Assembly: GCF_009017275.1 (NCBI RefSeq)
Contig: NZ_WBZC01000019.1
Location: 1-64,000, forward strand
Direction of reading: 5' to 3'
DNA length: 64,000 nucleotides
Source of the DNA: Alkaliphilus pronyensis
Lineage (GTDB): Bacteria > Bacillota > Clostridia > Peptostreptococcales > Natronincolaceae
Numbering within the stretch: position 1 is the first letter of the stretch; each line of letters begins with the position of its first letter. Positions 22,987 to 32,138 of this stretch are shown in pieces. Position numbers and translations under genes: made by a program. A model generated the notes under the pieces. That model ran no database searches and had not been told where the DNA came from. It saw only the letters and a list, made by a program, of their open reading frames with translations.

Positions 22987-24948
22987 ATGAATAAAACAGC
23001 AATTGAGCTACTAGAATATGGAAGGATTAAGGGAAAACTTAAGGAGTATACACTTTCAGAGCTAGGGGCTGAACTAGTAGATAAACTTCAGCCACAATTC
23101 AACAAAAGAATTATAGAAACATGGCTTAAGGAAACTACAGAGGCAAAGTCTATATTAAATATTACATCTGCAGTACCTATCCATAGCCTTAAGGGTATGG
23201 ATAAGCTAACAGAAAAGTTTGGTAAGGGCATGGTTCTTCAAGCTACAGACCTAGCTGCCCTATGTGATTTTTTAGAAAACAGTAGTAAAATGAAAAAATT
23301 TATGAAAAATGCAATGGACACTGCTCCATTAGTTACAAGTTATGGTCTTTCAATTTACGATATTGAAGAATTAGTAGAAGAAATTAATAGATGTATAAGA
23401 GGAAATTCAGTTATTGACAAAGCCACCACCTCTTTAGCTAAAATAAGAAAGAAAATTGCAATATTAGAAGAAAGAATGAAAACTAAGCTGGATAGTATAG
23501 TCAAATCTATGGGAAACAATGAATATTTACAGGATAATTTGGTTTCTGTAAGGGATGGCAGATATGTTATTCCTGTTAAAAGAGAGCATTCAAAATCTAT
23601 AAATGGAGAAGTACTAGATCGTTCCAACACTGGTTCTACAGTTTTCATTGAGCCTAAGGAGGTAAAAAAGCTACAAAATCAGCTGAATCAGATGAAAATT
23701 GAGGAGGAGCAAGAGGAATATAAAGTCTTATCACAGCTAACAGCACTAGCAGAAGGATATACAAAGGAAATTTCTATAAATATTGAAATTATGGCTAACT
23801 ATGACTTTATTTTTGCTAAGGGTAAGCTCAGTAGATATATGGAAGGAAATACAGTTACTCTAAATAATAATAAATGTATTTGTATTAAAAAGGGTAAGCA
23901 TCCTCTAATAGGTAAGGAAGCAGTACCACTAAACTTTAGCATTGGCGATGATTACCATAGCCTTGTTATTACTGGTCCAAACACTGGAGGAAAGACAGTT
24001 GTTTTAAAAACTGTAGGCTTAATGTGTATGATGGTTCAATCGGGACTACATGTACCTGTGGCCGAGGGTAGTCAGTTTTCTATATTTAAAAACATTTTAG
24101 TGGATATAGGTGATGGACAAAGCATTGAACAGTCATTGAGCACTTTTTCTTCACATTTAAAGAACATTATTTATATTCTTCAAGAGGTATCACCACAAAC
24201 ATTAGTAATAGTTGACGAATTAGGTTCGGGCACAGACCCAGGTGAAGGGATGGGCCTTGCTATATCAATTTTAGAAGCCCTAAGTAGTAATGGAGCAACC
24301 ACCTTAGCAACAACCCACTATAGCGAAATTAAAGAATTTGCTGACAAAACACATGGCTTTGAAAATGGTTGTATGGAGTTTGATATTAACAGCCTAAAAC
24401 CAACCTACAAATTAAAAATTGGTAGAGCTGGTGAGAGTAATGGGTTCTTGATAGCTCTACGATTAGGAATGAGCTCTGAGCTTATTAAACGAGCACATGA
24501 GATAACCTATAAAGAAATAAAGGATTATAATGATTATAAATTTACAGCCCCTATTGAAAATGAAGTCCAAATGCCTAAAACAGAAAATGCAGTTAAGGAA
24601 AAAGCATATGATGAAGCAAAGGATAAAGCATATGATGAAGCAAAGGATAAACTTGAAACCAAGAAAAAAGTAGTTGGTAAATTTAAGGTGGGTGACTGTG
24701 TCTTTATTAGTAGCCTAAACAGAACAGGAATTGTATGTGAACAGGCTAATCATAAGGGTGAAGTAGGTGTAATGGTGATGAAGAAAAAGCTTAAAATAAA
24801 TCACAAAAGATTATCCTTATACATTGAAGGAGATGAGCTTTACCCAGAGGATTACGATATGGATATAGTTTTGGAAAGCAAAGAAAACAGAAAAAAGAAA
24901 AAGACCCTGAGTCGTAAGTTTGTAAGGGACCTTCAAATTCATTCATAA
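22987..24948 (+). CDS. MutS2-like ATPase lacking the Smr nuclease domain
   Basis: The product has 653 residues, against about 785 for full MutS2. The MutS-family core and clamp (residues 1-300) and the ATPase domain are present: GPNTGGKTVVLKTVG (Walker A), VDELGSGTDPGEG (Walker B) and TTHYSEIK. A KOW-like segment follows (FKVGDCVFISSLNRTGIV). It ends KKKKTLSRKFVRDLQIHS with no Smr domain. A perfect 24-bp tandem duplication (24601-24648) repeats KAYDEAKD in the linker. Full MutS2 acts on recombination intermediates or collided ribosomes; without Smr only the ATPase/clamp function is likely. ATG 22987 follows AAGGAGGATGCTAGA. Confidence 0.85.
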   Translation: MNKTAIELLEYGRIKGKLKEYTLSELGAELVDKLQPQFNKRIIETWLKETTEAKSILNITSAVPIHSLKGMDKLTEKFGKGMVLQATDLAALCDFLENSSKMKKFMKNAMDTAPLVTSYGLSIYDIEELVEEINRCIRGNSVIDKATTSLAKIRKKIAILEERMKTKLDSIVKSMGNNEYLQDNLVSVRDGRYVIPVKREHSKSINGEVLDRSNTGSTVFIEPKEVKKLQNQLNQMKIEEEQEEYKVLSQLTALAEGYTKEISINIEIMANYDFIFAKGKLSRYMEGNTVTLNNNKCICIKKGKHPLIGKEAVPLNFSIGDDYHSLVITGPNTGGKTVVLKTVGLMCMMVQSGLHVPVAEGSQFSIFKNILVDIGDGQSIEQSLSTFSSHLKNIIYILQEVSPQTLVIVDELGSGTDPGEGMGLAISILEALSSNGATTLATTHYSEIKEFADKTHGFENGCMEFDINSLKPTYKLKIGRAGESNGFLIALRLGMSSELIKRAHEITYKEIKDYNDYKFTAPIENEVQMPKTENAVKEKAYDEAKDKAYDEAKDKLETKKKVVGKFKVGDCVFISSLNRTGIVCEQANHKGEVGVMVMKKKLKINHKRLSLYIEGDELYPEDYDMDIVLESKENRKKKKTLSRKFVRDLQIHS

Positions 24949-25002
24949 ATGCAAGCTCCTCGAATAAACTTGTATAAAGCAAATTTTGTAGGAGGAATAG
25001 AC

Positions 25003-25770
25003 ATGAAGGTATGGGTGTTTTCTAAAAGATCGGTGGTGGGCACTGCACTATTATTGGTTGTTTTATTGGTGGGGATCATCTACCTCCTTAATCTGGGTAG
25101 TGATGTAGTGGAGGTATTTGCTCCCAAAAGGAAACTACCTATTTATAGTGTAGAAACATCTGAAAAGGTTGTTGCCATTAGCTTTGATGCAGCTTGGGGG
25201 GATGACTTTACAGATGATATATTAGATACATTAGATAAGTACAATGTTAAAACTACATTTTTCCTAGTTGGATTTTGGGTAGATAAATATCCCGATTGGG
25301 TAAAGGAAATCCATGAAAGGGGCCATGAAGTAGGTAACCATTCCTCTACTCATCCCCATATGTCGAAGCTTAGTAAGGAGAATATTATTAAGGAATTGCA
25401 AACTACTGGAGATAAAATAAAAAGCATAACAGGAATACAACCAACAGTATTTAGACCACCCTTTGGAGACTACAATAACTTGTTAATAGAGACAGCCGAA
25501 GAGCTGGGCTACTATACAATTCAATGGGACGTAGATTCTCTGGATTGGAAAGAAATGGGAGTACAGCCTGTGGTGGATAGGGTAACTAGAAATGTTAAAG
25601 ATGGCTCGATTGTTTTATTTCATAACAATGCAAAGCATGTGGCAGAATTTTTACCTATGATTTTAGAAAGACTACAAGAACAGGGCTATAAAATTGTACC
25701 GATATCTCAGCTAATAATAAAAGAAAACTATAGAATGGATCCTTCAGGTAGACAGATACCAGATGCATGA
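25003..25770 (+). CDS. PdaB-like polysaccharide deacetylase (sporulation type)
   Basis: The product has about 255 residues. A single membrane anchor (residues 13-31) is followed by a NodB domain: AISFDAAWGDD (catalytic Asp), HEVGNHSSTHPHM (His ligands), FRPPFGDYN and a late IVLFHNN. The KxLPIYSVETSEKxVAISFDAAWG start is characteristic of the PdaB/YlxY group involved in spore peptidoglycan. It should act outside the membrane on peptidoglycan. ATG 25003 follows GTAGGAGGAATAGAC; it is 54 bp from the MutS2-like gene and probably co-transcribed. Confidence 0.87.
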   Translation: MKVWVFSKRSVVGTALLLVVLLVGIIYLLNLGSDVVEVFAPKRKLPIYSVETSEKVVAISFDAAWGDDFTDDILDTLDKYNVKTTFFLVGFWVDKYPDWVKEIHERGHEVGNHSSTHPHMSKLSKENIIKELQTTGDKIKSITGIQPTVFRPPFGDYNNLLIETAEELGYYTIQWDVDSLDWKEMGVQPVVDRVTRNVKDGSIVLFHNNAKHVAEFLPMILERLQEQGYKIVPISQLIIKENYRMDPSGRQIPDA

Positions 25771-25907
25771 AGAAAACGTGCCATTAGCTGCAAGTGTGTC
25801 TCGCCTTAAGAAGATTTTGTGTTTTGTGTTGAATATATTTTATCTACATAATCCACACTATAATTATCTTAAGCTTCATCAATTAAAAGATGCTAGGAGA
25901 TGAACAA

Positions 25908-27410
25908 ATGATTATTCATGGCATAAAAGTAACGGGAATTACTAGCAGCTCAAAAAAAGTAAAGACTGGCTATGGGTTTGTTGCTCTTAAGGGAGAAAAG
26001 CATGATGGTAATGCTTATATTGATGAAGCCATACGTAATGGTGCAGCTATCATCTTTACAGAATCTAATATAACCCATAAGGATGTACCAATAATCAAAG
26101 TGAAAGATGCTAGAGAGACTCTAGCTGAGCTTTGTAATAGGTTTTACAATTACCCTTCAGATAAGCTCAAAATAATTGGAGTTACTGGCACAAATGGAAA
26201 AACAACAACCACAAACATGATATATGAAATATTGAGGAACTATGGTATGTCAGTCGGACTAATAGGAACACTATGTATTAAAATTAATGACAGACTATAC
26301 GAATCCAACTATACTACCCCTTTAGCAGAGGAAATATATCACTATATAGCAAAAATGGTAGAAGAAAAGGTTAAGGTTTTAGTTATGGAGGTATCCTCCC
26401 ACGGCTTAAAAACCAACCGAGTACATGGAATAGAGTTTGATATTGCAATACATACCAATATCGAACGAGATCATATTAATTTCCACAAAACCTTTGATGA
26501 TTACCTACAATCCAAGAAAAAGCTTTTTGATGGCTTAGAGAATGGTAAAATAGGCATCATTAATATAGACAACCAACATGGATTAAGACTTTTAGAGGGT
26601 AATCATAATATAGTCATTATTACCTATGGTTTAAACACAAAGGCTACGATCACGGCCTCTGCAATAGACTCAGATGAAACCACTGCATTTAATTATTGCC
26701 TACAGAGAGGAATCACATCTATTTCTGGAGTAGAAATAGAGCCCTTTGAGTATCCAATAAAGCTGCCATTGGCAGGGAAGCATAACATATATAATGCATT
26801 GTCGGCCATTACCTGTGGACTACTATTGGATATGCCAATAGCCTCTATTGCAAAACAGGTTAAGGGCTTTAAACCAATATCACGAAGGATGGAGGTAATA
26901 TATGACAAGGAGTTCAAGATAATAGATGACTTTTGTCATAATCCTGCCAGCTATGAGGCAGTTTTAGGAACCATTCAAACCATGGAATATAATAGTCTTC
27001 ATATAATTAATGCAATAAGGGGTAATAGAGGAGTAGACATCAATAAAGAAAACGCAGAAGTGCTAAAACAGTGGGGGGAGATACTTAATGTAAAAAATCT
27101 ATATATAACCTCCAGTAGAGATGTCTGCGGACCATTAGATGAAGTCACCTCTGAGGAAAGGGATGGCTTTTTAGAGGTATTCTCTAACACCACTATTCCA
27201 GTCAGGTATGAAGAAAAACTACAGGAGGCCATTGATAGAGCATTAAGTAATATGAAGGATAGGGATTTATTACTGCTGTTAGGTCCTCAGGGAATGGATA
27301 AGGGTAAGGATATTTGCATAAGGCTATTAAAAAAAAACAAACATGACTATACTACAGTACCCTATATAGTCCATGACTATAAAGAAAACTTAGTTCCGAT
27401 TGAGTTTTAA
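25908..27410 (+). CDS. MurE-like Mur ligase family protein
   Basis: The product has 500 residues. The order is a MurE-type N-terminal domain (VTGITSSSKKVKTGYGFVAL), the ATP loop VTGTNGKTTTTNMI, LVMEVSSHGLKTNRVHGIEF and HTNIERDHINFHKT, and a C-terminal domain with a weak MurE signature. The usual DNPR/DAP-recognition motif of genuine MurE was not found, and the late region DDFCHNPASYEAVL replaces the common DYAHTPD. It is probably a paralogous amide ligase rather than the essential MurE. ATG 25908 is 8 nt after AGGAG. Confidence 0.75.
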   Translation: MIIHGIKVTGITSSSKKVKTGYGFVALKGEKHDGNAYIDEAIRNGAAIIFTESNITHKDVPIIKVKDARETLAELCNRFYNYPSDKLKIIGVTGTNGKTTTTNMIYEILRNYGMSVGLIGTLCIKINDRLYESNYTTPLAEEIYHYIAKMVEEKVKVLVMEVSSHGLKTNRVHGIEFDIAIHTNIERDHINFHKTFDDYLQSKKKLFDGLENGKIGIINIDNQHGLRLLEGNHNIVIITYGLNTKATITASAIDSDETTAFNYCLQRGITSISGVEIEPFEYPIKLPLAGKHNIYNALSAITCGLLLDMPIASIAKQVKGFKPISRRMEVIYDKEFKIIDDFCHNPASYEAVLGTIQTMEYNSLHIINAIRGNRGVDINKENAEVLKQWGEILNVKNLYITSSRDVCGPLDEVTSEERDGFLEVFSNTTIPVRYEEKLQEAIDRALSNMKDRDLLLLLGPQGMDKGKDICIRLLKKNKHDYTTVPYIVHDYKENLVPIEF

Positions 27411-27446
27411 ACTCCACCTGAGCTCAAGTTTCCATTATTTCCAAGC

Positions 27447-27490
27447 TTGGCGGCACTTATCTCCGCTTATGAAGCGGGAGTGTTAATAAC
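27447..27490 (+). repeat. Dispersed hairpin repeat, copy 1
   Basis: Starts TTGGCGGCACTTATC, has a central CCGCTT-atg-AAGCGG stem, and ends GGGAGTGTTAATAAC. Related copies are at 30395-30439 (inverted) and 59656-59700. GCCGC at 27491 can pair with GCGGC near the left end. It lies after the Mur-ligase gene and before its terminator. Confidence 0.8.
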
Positions 27491-27523
27491 GCCGCTGAGA
27501 TAAATATTAGTACAAGCAAGGTG

Positions 27524-27556
27524 AAATACAGGGAAAACTTTTTCCTTGTATTTTTT
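27524..27556 (+). terminator. Terminator after the Mur ligase gene
   Basis: AAATACAGGGAAA (27524-27536) pairs with TTTCCTTGTATTT (27541-27553) with one wobble around a 4-nt loop, then TTT. Confidence 0.8.
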
Positions 27557-27649
27557 AATATAAAAACATAATCTAGTTCTCCCTTGAATAAATATGTTTA
27601 TAGATTAGATAATCAAAGCACATAAGAGTAGAAGGGAGCGTTGGGTTAT

Positions 27650-28291
27650 ATGATGAACCATATAATTAACAGCAATGCAGTTACTTTAATTGGAAAAATA
27701 AGTGGAGAAAAGGAGTATAGTCATGAGATGTATGGCGAGGGGTTCTATAGCTATACTATTGAAATTCCAAGATTAAGTGAGAATAGTGACTATCTGCCAT
27801 TAACAGTTTCTGAGAGATTGCTGGTGGATTTAAGCCTAAAGCCAAATGCTACAGTTAAGGTGGAGGGTCAATTAAGATCATATAATAAATATATTGATGG
27901 GGCCAATAGGCTGGTACTAACAGTATTTGTTCGAGATATTTCAGTTTATGAGGCTGATGGGGAAATAAAGAATCCCAATCAAATTTACTTAGAGGGGTTT
28001 ATTTGTAAAAGACCAATATTTAGAGAAACACCCTTTGGAAGAGAAATAACAGATATTTTATTGGCTGTAAATAGAGCCTACAATAAGTCAGATTACATAC
28101 CATGTATTGCCTGGGGAAGAAATGCTAGATTTTCGTCTAAACTAAGTGTAGGAGATCATATAAAAAGCTGGGGAAGAATACAAAGCAGAAATTATCAAAA
28201 GAAATTTGCCGATGGAACAGTTATAAACAAAGTGGCATATGAGGTTTCTATTTCAAAGATGGAGATGGTAGAGGAAAAAGCAACTGAATAA
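27650..28291 (+). CDS. Single-stranded DNA-binding protein with two OB folds
   Basis: The product has 213 residues and appears to hold two OB-fold halves. The first (NAVTLIGKISGEKEY ... VKVEGQLRSY) and the second (NQIYLEGFICKRPIFRETPF ... IPCIAWGRNARF ... SWGRIQSRNY) each show the V.L.G...P..R.T..G and GR..SR.Y pattern of SSB-type proteins. Ordinary SSB has one fold and an acidic DDDIPF tail; this has neither. It may bind ssDNA as an accessory SSB. The ATG at 27650 (or 27653) follows AAGGGAG. Confidence 0.7.
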   Translation: MMNHIINSNAVTLIGKISGEKEYSHEMYGEGFYSYTIEIPRLSENSDYLPLTVSERLLVDLSLKPNATVKVEGQLRSYNKYIDGANRLVLTVFVRDISVYEADGEIKNPNQIYLEGFICKRPIFRETPFGREITDILLAVNRAYNKSDYIPCIAWGRNARFSSKLSVGDHIKSWGRIQSRNYQKKFADGTVINKVAYEVSISKMEMVEEKATE

Positions 28292-28310
28292 GTATTTTTT
28301 TGCTTAAAAA

Positions 28311-28350
28311 AACACATTCTTAATACCTTGTGTATAAGGAGTGTGTTTTT
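28311..28350 (+). terminator. Terminator after the SSB-like gene
   Basis: AACACATTCTTAATAC (28311-28326) pairs with GTATAAGGAGTGTGTT (28332-28347) with a few wobbles, followed by a T run. Confidence 0.75.
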
Positions 28351-28418
28351 AATATGGAAAAACTATGGTTTCATTTTTCAATTAATATTATAATAAAAGA
28401 AAAGGAGTGTGATTAACT

Positions 28419-28550
28419 ATGGAAATATATATAGTTCCTGCAGCAATAGTTTTAATTATATTAATATCAATACAATATTCCTTAAATAAAATAATCGTTT
28501 TGTTAAAGGAAATTAAAAATCTTTTGAAAAGCAATTATCAAAAAGAATAA
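28419..28550 (+). CDS. Small single-span membrane protein
   Basis: A 43-residue frame with AAGGAG (28402-28407) ahead. It begins MEIYIVPAAIVLIILISIQY, a single membrane segment, and ends with a basic amphipathic tail (KEIKNLLKSNYQKE). No family was recognised. Confidence 0.5.
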   Translation: MEIYIVPAAIVLIILISIQYSLNKIIVLLKEIKNLLKSNYQKE

Positions 28551-28587
28551 AAGAAATACCTAAAAAAAAGCCCTTTCTGGACTTTTT

Positions 28588-29055
28588 TTATAGCCTTTCA
28601 GCAAGCATTGCAGCGATAGCCTCCAATAAAGATTTATCTGATTCATCAAAGGCAGCAGGTGTATGGCTATCAATATCTATTTCACCTAAAACCTCAGTTC
28701 CCTTTATGATGGGAACAACAATTTCAGATGCAGTTTCAAAGCTACATGCAAGATAATTAGATTCCTTTGTTACATCATCTACCACAAAGGTTTCCTTTCT
28801 TTCAGCAGCCTGTCCACAGATTCCCTGTCCAATTTGAATTTTAACATGGTCTGTGGGGCTTCCTACATAGTGACCTAATACCAGTTCCCCACCCTTTATC
28901 ATATAAAACCCTGTCCAATCATAGTAGGGGATACTTTTATCAAGCATTTCTACTATTCCTTGATATACCTTATCCATGTCATTTTCAGTAGCTATTAGCT
29001 CCTTAGCCTTAGCTTCAAGCTGTTTAAATAAAATACTCTTTGTTTTTTTATCCAT
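28588..29055 (-). CDS. GAF-domain free methionine-R-sulfoxide reductase-like protein
   Basis: The product has 155 residues, a single GAF domain of the fRMsr (YebR/MsrC) type. YYDWTGFYMI, GQGICGQAAE, NYLACSFETASEIVVPI and LGEIDIDSHTP are the family blocks, and the Cys residues in GQGICG and LACS match the positions of the catalytic/resolving pair. It would reduce free methionine-R-sulfoxide to methionine using thioredoxin. It faces the SSB/small-protein genes convergently. Confidence 0.82.
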   Translation of the reverse strand: MDKKTKSILFKQLEAKAKELIATENDMDKVYQGIVEMLDKSIPYYDWTGFYMIKGGELVLGHYVGSPTDHVKIQIGQGICGQAAERKETFVVDDVTKESNYLACSFETASEIVVPIIKGTEVLGEIDIDSHTPAAFDESDKSLLEAIAAMLAERL

Positions 29056-29087
29056 AGAATCAGCTCCTTTTTATTATTAGTTTAATT

Positions 29088-30284
29088 TTAACCTAAAATA
29101 AATGAATATAGCTTAAACAAGTAATTGGCTGCTATTCCTGCAGCAATTCCTCCAATTGTATGGCTAAGAATAGCTTTATTGGCTAACTGTCGCACATTAA
29201 GGGCATCCATCATACCAACATGAGTGCTTAAATAGCCACTCCAACACATACCCATTGCAGTAAATACTGCTATATCACCAGGCCCAATCAAATTACTATC
29301 TAAAAAGCTTCTAACTATTCCTAGAGCAGCACCAACTGCACCTAAAGAAGTTATAGGAAAGGCTAATGCTTCTACACTTTGAAATCCGAAGAGGGGCTGT
29401 AAAACAGGAAAAATGTATTGGCCTAGCTTAGGTAATAGGGCTACCCCTTCATAAGCCTCACCCTTATACACAGCAACACCATTTTCCATACCACTGGGGC
29501 CAAAGGTTAAAAGCATAACTATAGTACAAATAAATAATACACCAGGAATAATAGCTAAACCCATTTCTACACCGTTTTTTCCACCCTCTAATATGGCATC
29601 CAGTGCCCTTTCAAAGGTGTTTCCCTGTCTAATTTCTCTAACCTCAAGGAAGCTGCTACTAACTTGAGGCTTCTCATCCTCTACCCCGTAGTACTTCTTT
29701 GTCTGTCTAGTCATTAGTCTTACACTAACTATACTGCCTATGATGGCGCCAACATTACCAATTAATGCAGGGGCAATAAACTCTTCTCCTAAGCTTATCA
29801 TATAGGTAGTCAAAATTAAGCCCATTCCAAATGCAGTACCAAGATTACATAATGCAGGTACTTGATATATTTGAAAGTATTTTTTAAATCCTTGATCCTT
29901 AGCCAAAGATATAATTGCTGGATTATCAGATAAATAGGTAGTAATTGCACCTATAGAGGCAGCACCCGGCATACCGTAAAGGGGCTTCATAATAGGTGAG
30001 ATTATCATATTTATTAAAGCGACAACACCAAATTCAGATAATAAAGCTGCAAGGGCTCCAGCCAATACTGCAATAGATAATATAAAAAAAACAGTATTCA
30101 ATAGTAAATCGTGGGCGGTATTCATAATTACATTAAACATAATCCCAATACCCATTGTATTACCTAAATACAAAAAAGCTCCACCTATAACCAGTAAAAA
30201 AACAAAGGTTTCTTTAGATACAGCCCTTTTGGTTTTACTTGATGCTATGGGATCTTTGGCTTCTGATACTTCTGCTGATTTCAT
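29088..30284 (-). CDS. Multi-pass membrane transport protein (CD0519/CD1768-like)
   Basis: The product has about 398 residues and about ten membrane segments. It resembles clostridial membrane proteins with nucleoside-recognition (Gate)-like elements: LSDNPAIISLAKDQGFKKYF, MCWSGYLSTHVGMMDAL and a duplicated hydrophobic organisation. Substrate unknown. ATG 30284 has GGAGGTGGAGCA ahead; an upstream in-frame start at 30347 lacks one. Confidence 0.7.
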   Translation of the reverse strand: MKSAEVSEAKDPIASSKTKRAVSKETFVFLLVIGGAFLYLGNTMGIGIMFNVIMNTAHDLLLNTVFFILSIAVLAGALAALLSEFGVVALINMIISPIMKPLYGMPGAASIGAITTYLSDNPAIISLAKDQGFKKYFQIYQVPALCNLGTAFGMGLILTTYMISLGEEFIAPALIGNVGAIIGSIVSVRLMTRQTKKYYGVEDEKPQVSSSFLEVREIRQGNTFERALDAILEGGKNGVEMGLAIIPGVLFICTIVMLLTFGPSGMENGVAVYKGEAYEGVALLPKLGQYIFPVLQPLFGFQSVEALAFPITSLGAVGAALGIVRSFLDSNLIGPGDIAVFTAMGMCWSGYLSTHVGMMDALNVRQLANKAILSHTIGGIAAGIAANYLFKLYSFILG

Positions 30285-30591
30285 TGCTCCACCTCCTGTA
30301 TGTATACATACAATTTTACTATTGTGTAGGCAAGTTGACAATAACAATTATTAATCAATACGAAATTGTAAAAAATTACTTTATCTTTAGAGGAGCTACT
30401 AACACTCCCACTACTTATGGGGCAGATAAGTGCCGCCAAGCTAGAAAGTAAGGGGAACTAAGTTTTTTAAAAATAGAAAAGTAATGAAGCTATATAACTT
30501 TGGTTTGACAAGGGTTTAGATTTAAATTAGAATAAAAATAATAAATAGCCATTGAATATATTTACAATCAATTAAATGGAGGGAGAGCCCT
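30285..30591. other. Divergent intergenic region with repeat copy 2
   Basis: This 307-bp gap separates the membrane protein from hpt. It contains the inverted dispersed repeat (30395-30439). Near hpt, TTGACA (30506-30511) is seen but no good -10 box at standard spacing. Nothing else was recognised. Confidence 0.4.
30395..30439 (-). repeat. Dispersed hairpin repeat, copy 2 (inverted)
   Basis: On the minus strand it reads TTGGCGGCACTTATCTG ... GGGAGTGTTAGTAGC, matching copies 1 and 3 at both ends. The hairpin loop region differs most (CCCC/GGG-type pairing retained). Confidence 0.8.
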
Positions 30592-31131
30592 ATGGATATA
30601 GAAAAAAAAGTATGGGAAGTTCTACTTTCCGAAGAAGAAATTAGCACAAGGGTGAAAGAATTAGGTGGTCAAATATCAAAGGAATACATAGGTAAAAAGC
30701 TGGTAGTGGTTTCACTGCTTAAGGGAAGCTTTATTTTTACAGCTGATTTAGTTAGACATATGACTATACCAGTTAGAGTTGAATTTATGACAACATCCAG
30801 CTATGGACACGGGGAAGAAAGTAGCGGATCAGTAAACATAGTTGTTGATATAGAAAAAGACCTAACGGGCTACGATGTTTTAGTAGTGGATGATATTACA
30901 GATTCAGGATTAACTATGAAATTCGTTATGGAGCATTTAAAGCAAAAAAACCCTGCCAGCGTAAAGTGCTGTGTTTTATTGGATAAACCTGACAGAAGAA
31001 AGGTTGAAATAGAACCAGACTATTTAGGCTTTACAATACCAGATAAATTTGTTGTTGGATATGGGTTAAACTTTGGCGATTATTATAGAAATGTTCCCTA
31101 TGTTTTTGTTGTAACAGACAAGGATCGTTAA
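30592..31131 (+). CDS. hpt: Hypoxanthine phosphoribosyltransferase
   Basis: The product has 179 residues, the normal length. VVVSLLKGSFIFTADLVRH, FMTTSSYG, the PRPP loop VLVVDDITDSGLT and the late VVGYGLNFGDYYRN block are diagnostic. It salvages hypoxanthine (and guanine) to IMP/GMP using PRPP. GGAGGGAGAGCCCT precedes the ATG. Confidence 0.95.
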   Translation: MDIEKKVWEVLLSEEEISTRVKELGGQISKEYIGKKLVVVSLLKGSFIFTADLVRHMTIPVRVEFMTTSSYGHGEESSGSVNIVVDIEKDLTGYDVLVVDDITDSGLTMKFVMEHLKQKNPASVKCCVLLDKPDRRKVEIEPDYLGFTIPDKFVVGYGLNFGDYYRNVPYVFVVTDKDR

Positions 31132-31157
31132 AAAATAATAGCTCCAACAAATAGGTA

Positions 31158-31175
31158 GGGGTAGTTATCTACCCC
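31158..31175. terminator. Hairpin between convergent hpt and dapH
   Basis: GGGGTAG (31158-31164) pairs with CTACCCC (31169-31175) around TTAT. It overlaps the dapH stop codon. Confidence 0.55.
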
Positions 31176-31909
31176 CTTAAGTCATCTAAAATTTTAATTT
31201 TTTCTAATGTTTTTTCGTTTTTCATTTTTATTACCCTTGCCGGCATACCTGCTACAACTGAATTGCTTGGCACATCCTGCGTTATAATTGAGCCTGCAGC
31301 TACAACAGCTCCTTCCCCCACGCAAACCCCCTCCAAAACTACAGCATTTGCCCCTATAAAAACATTATCCTTTATTATAACTGGATTAACACTTGGAGGC
31401 TCAAGAACCCCTGCAATTACCGTGCCTGCACCTATATGTACATTATTGCCTATAATAGCCTTAGCACCAATAACACAGTTCATATCAATCATGGAGTTTT
31501 CGCCTATTTCAGCACCAATATTAATTACTGCCCCCATCATTATTATAGCATTCTTCTTTATTAATACATTCTCTCTAATAATGGCACTAGGCTCTACACG
31601 AGCTTCAAGCTCTAGTAGATTTAATAGTGGAATGGCAGAGTTTCTTCTATCCTGTTCAATATGATAATGAAGAATAGTACCTTTGTTTTCCTCCAATATT
31701 CTCTTAATTAAGTGGTATTCACCTATCAAAATCCAGAGACTTTCACTGTTGAAAATTTTAACAGCCTCATTTTCTTCTGTAGCATTAATATACCCTTGAA
31801 GATAAACCTTAACGGGAGTCGATTTTTTTGTATTCTTTATGGCTTTTGCTATAGAGTCTGGACTAGATAAATCGAAGCTATTAATGCCTATATCACCTTT
31901 ATAACCCAT
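31169..31909 (-). CDS. dapH: Tetrahydrodipicolinate N-acetyltransferase
   Basis: The product has 246 residues. The N-terminal alpha/beta domain is followed by left-handed beta-helix hexapeptide repeats (ARVEPSAIIRENVLIKKNAI, VIGAKAIIGNNVHIGAGTVI) ending VPSNSVVAGMPARVIK, as in DapH. It acetylates 2,3,4,5-tetrahydrodipicolinate in the acetylase branch of DAP/lysine synthesis, feeding peptidoglycan and dipicolinate for spores. AGAGGGGAATGTTGTA precedes the ATG. The divergent neighbour is an M20D amidohydrolase, the expected partner enzyme. Confidence 0.9.
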   Translation of the reverse strand: MGYKGDIGINSFDLSSPDSIAKAIKNTKKSTPVKVYLQGYINATEENEAVKIFNSESLWILIGEYHLIKRILEENKGTILHYHIEQDRRNSAIPLLNLLELEARVEPSAIIRENVLIKKNAIIMMGAVINIGAEIGENSMIDMNCVIGAKAIIGNNVHIGAGTVIAGVLEPPSVNPVIIKDNVFIGANAVVLEGVCVGEGAVVAAGSIITQDVPSNSVVAGMPARVIKMKNEKTLEKIKILDDLRG

Positions 31910-32138
31910 TACAACATTCCCCTCTTAAAATTCTTTTAACGCTTTAATTTCGCCATAGCCTGTTTAAGATAAAATGCTTTTTTTCTGTACATTATATGTG
32001 TTTAATTTCCTATAAATACACAATTTAATAAACATAATAGAGGGATTCAAATTTTATTTATCCATAGACTATAGATATATGGTAAAATATAAGGGTGCAT
32101 TTTAAGAAAACAATCAATAAATATATAGTACTGAAGGG

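Noticed and set aside
31263-31664. 133-codon plus-strand frame opposite dapH
   Set aside because: Antisense shadow of the hexapeptide repeats; Pro/Ile/Thr-rich with no family pattern.
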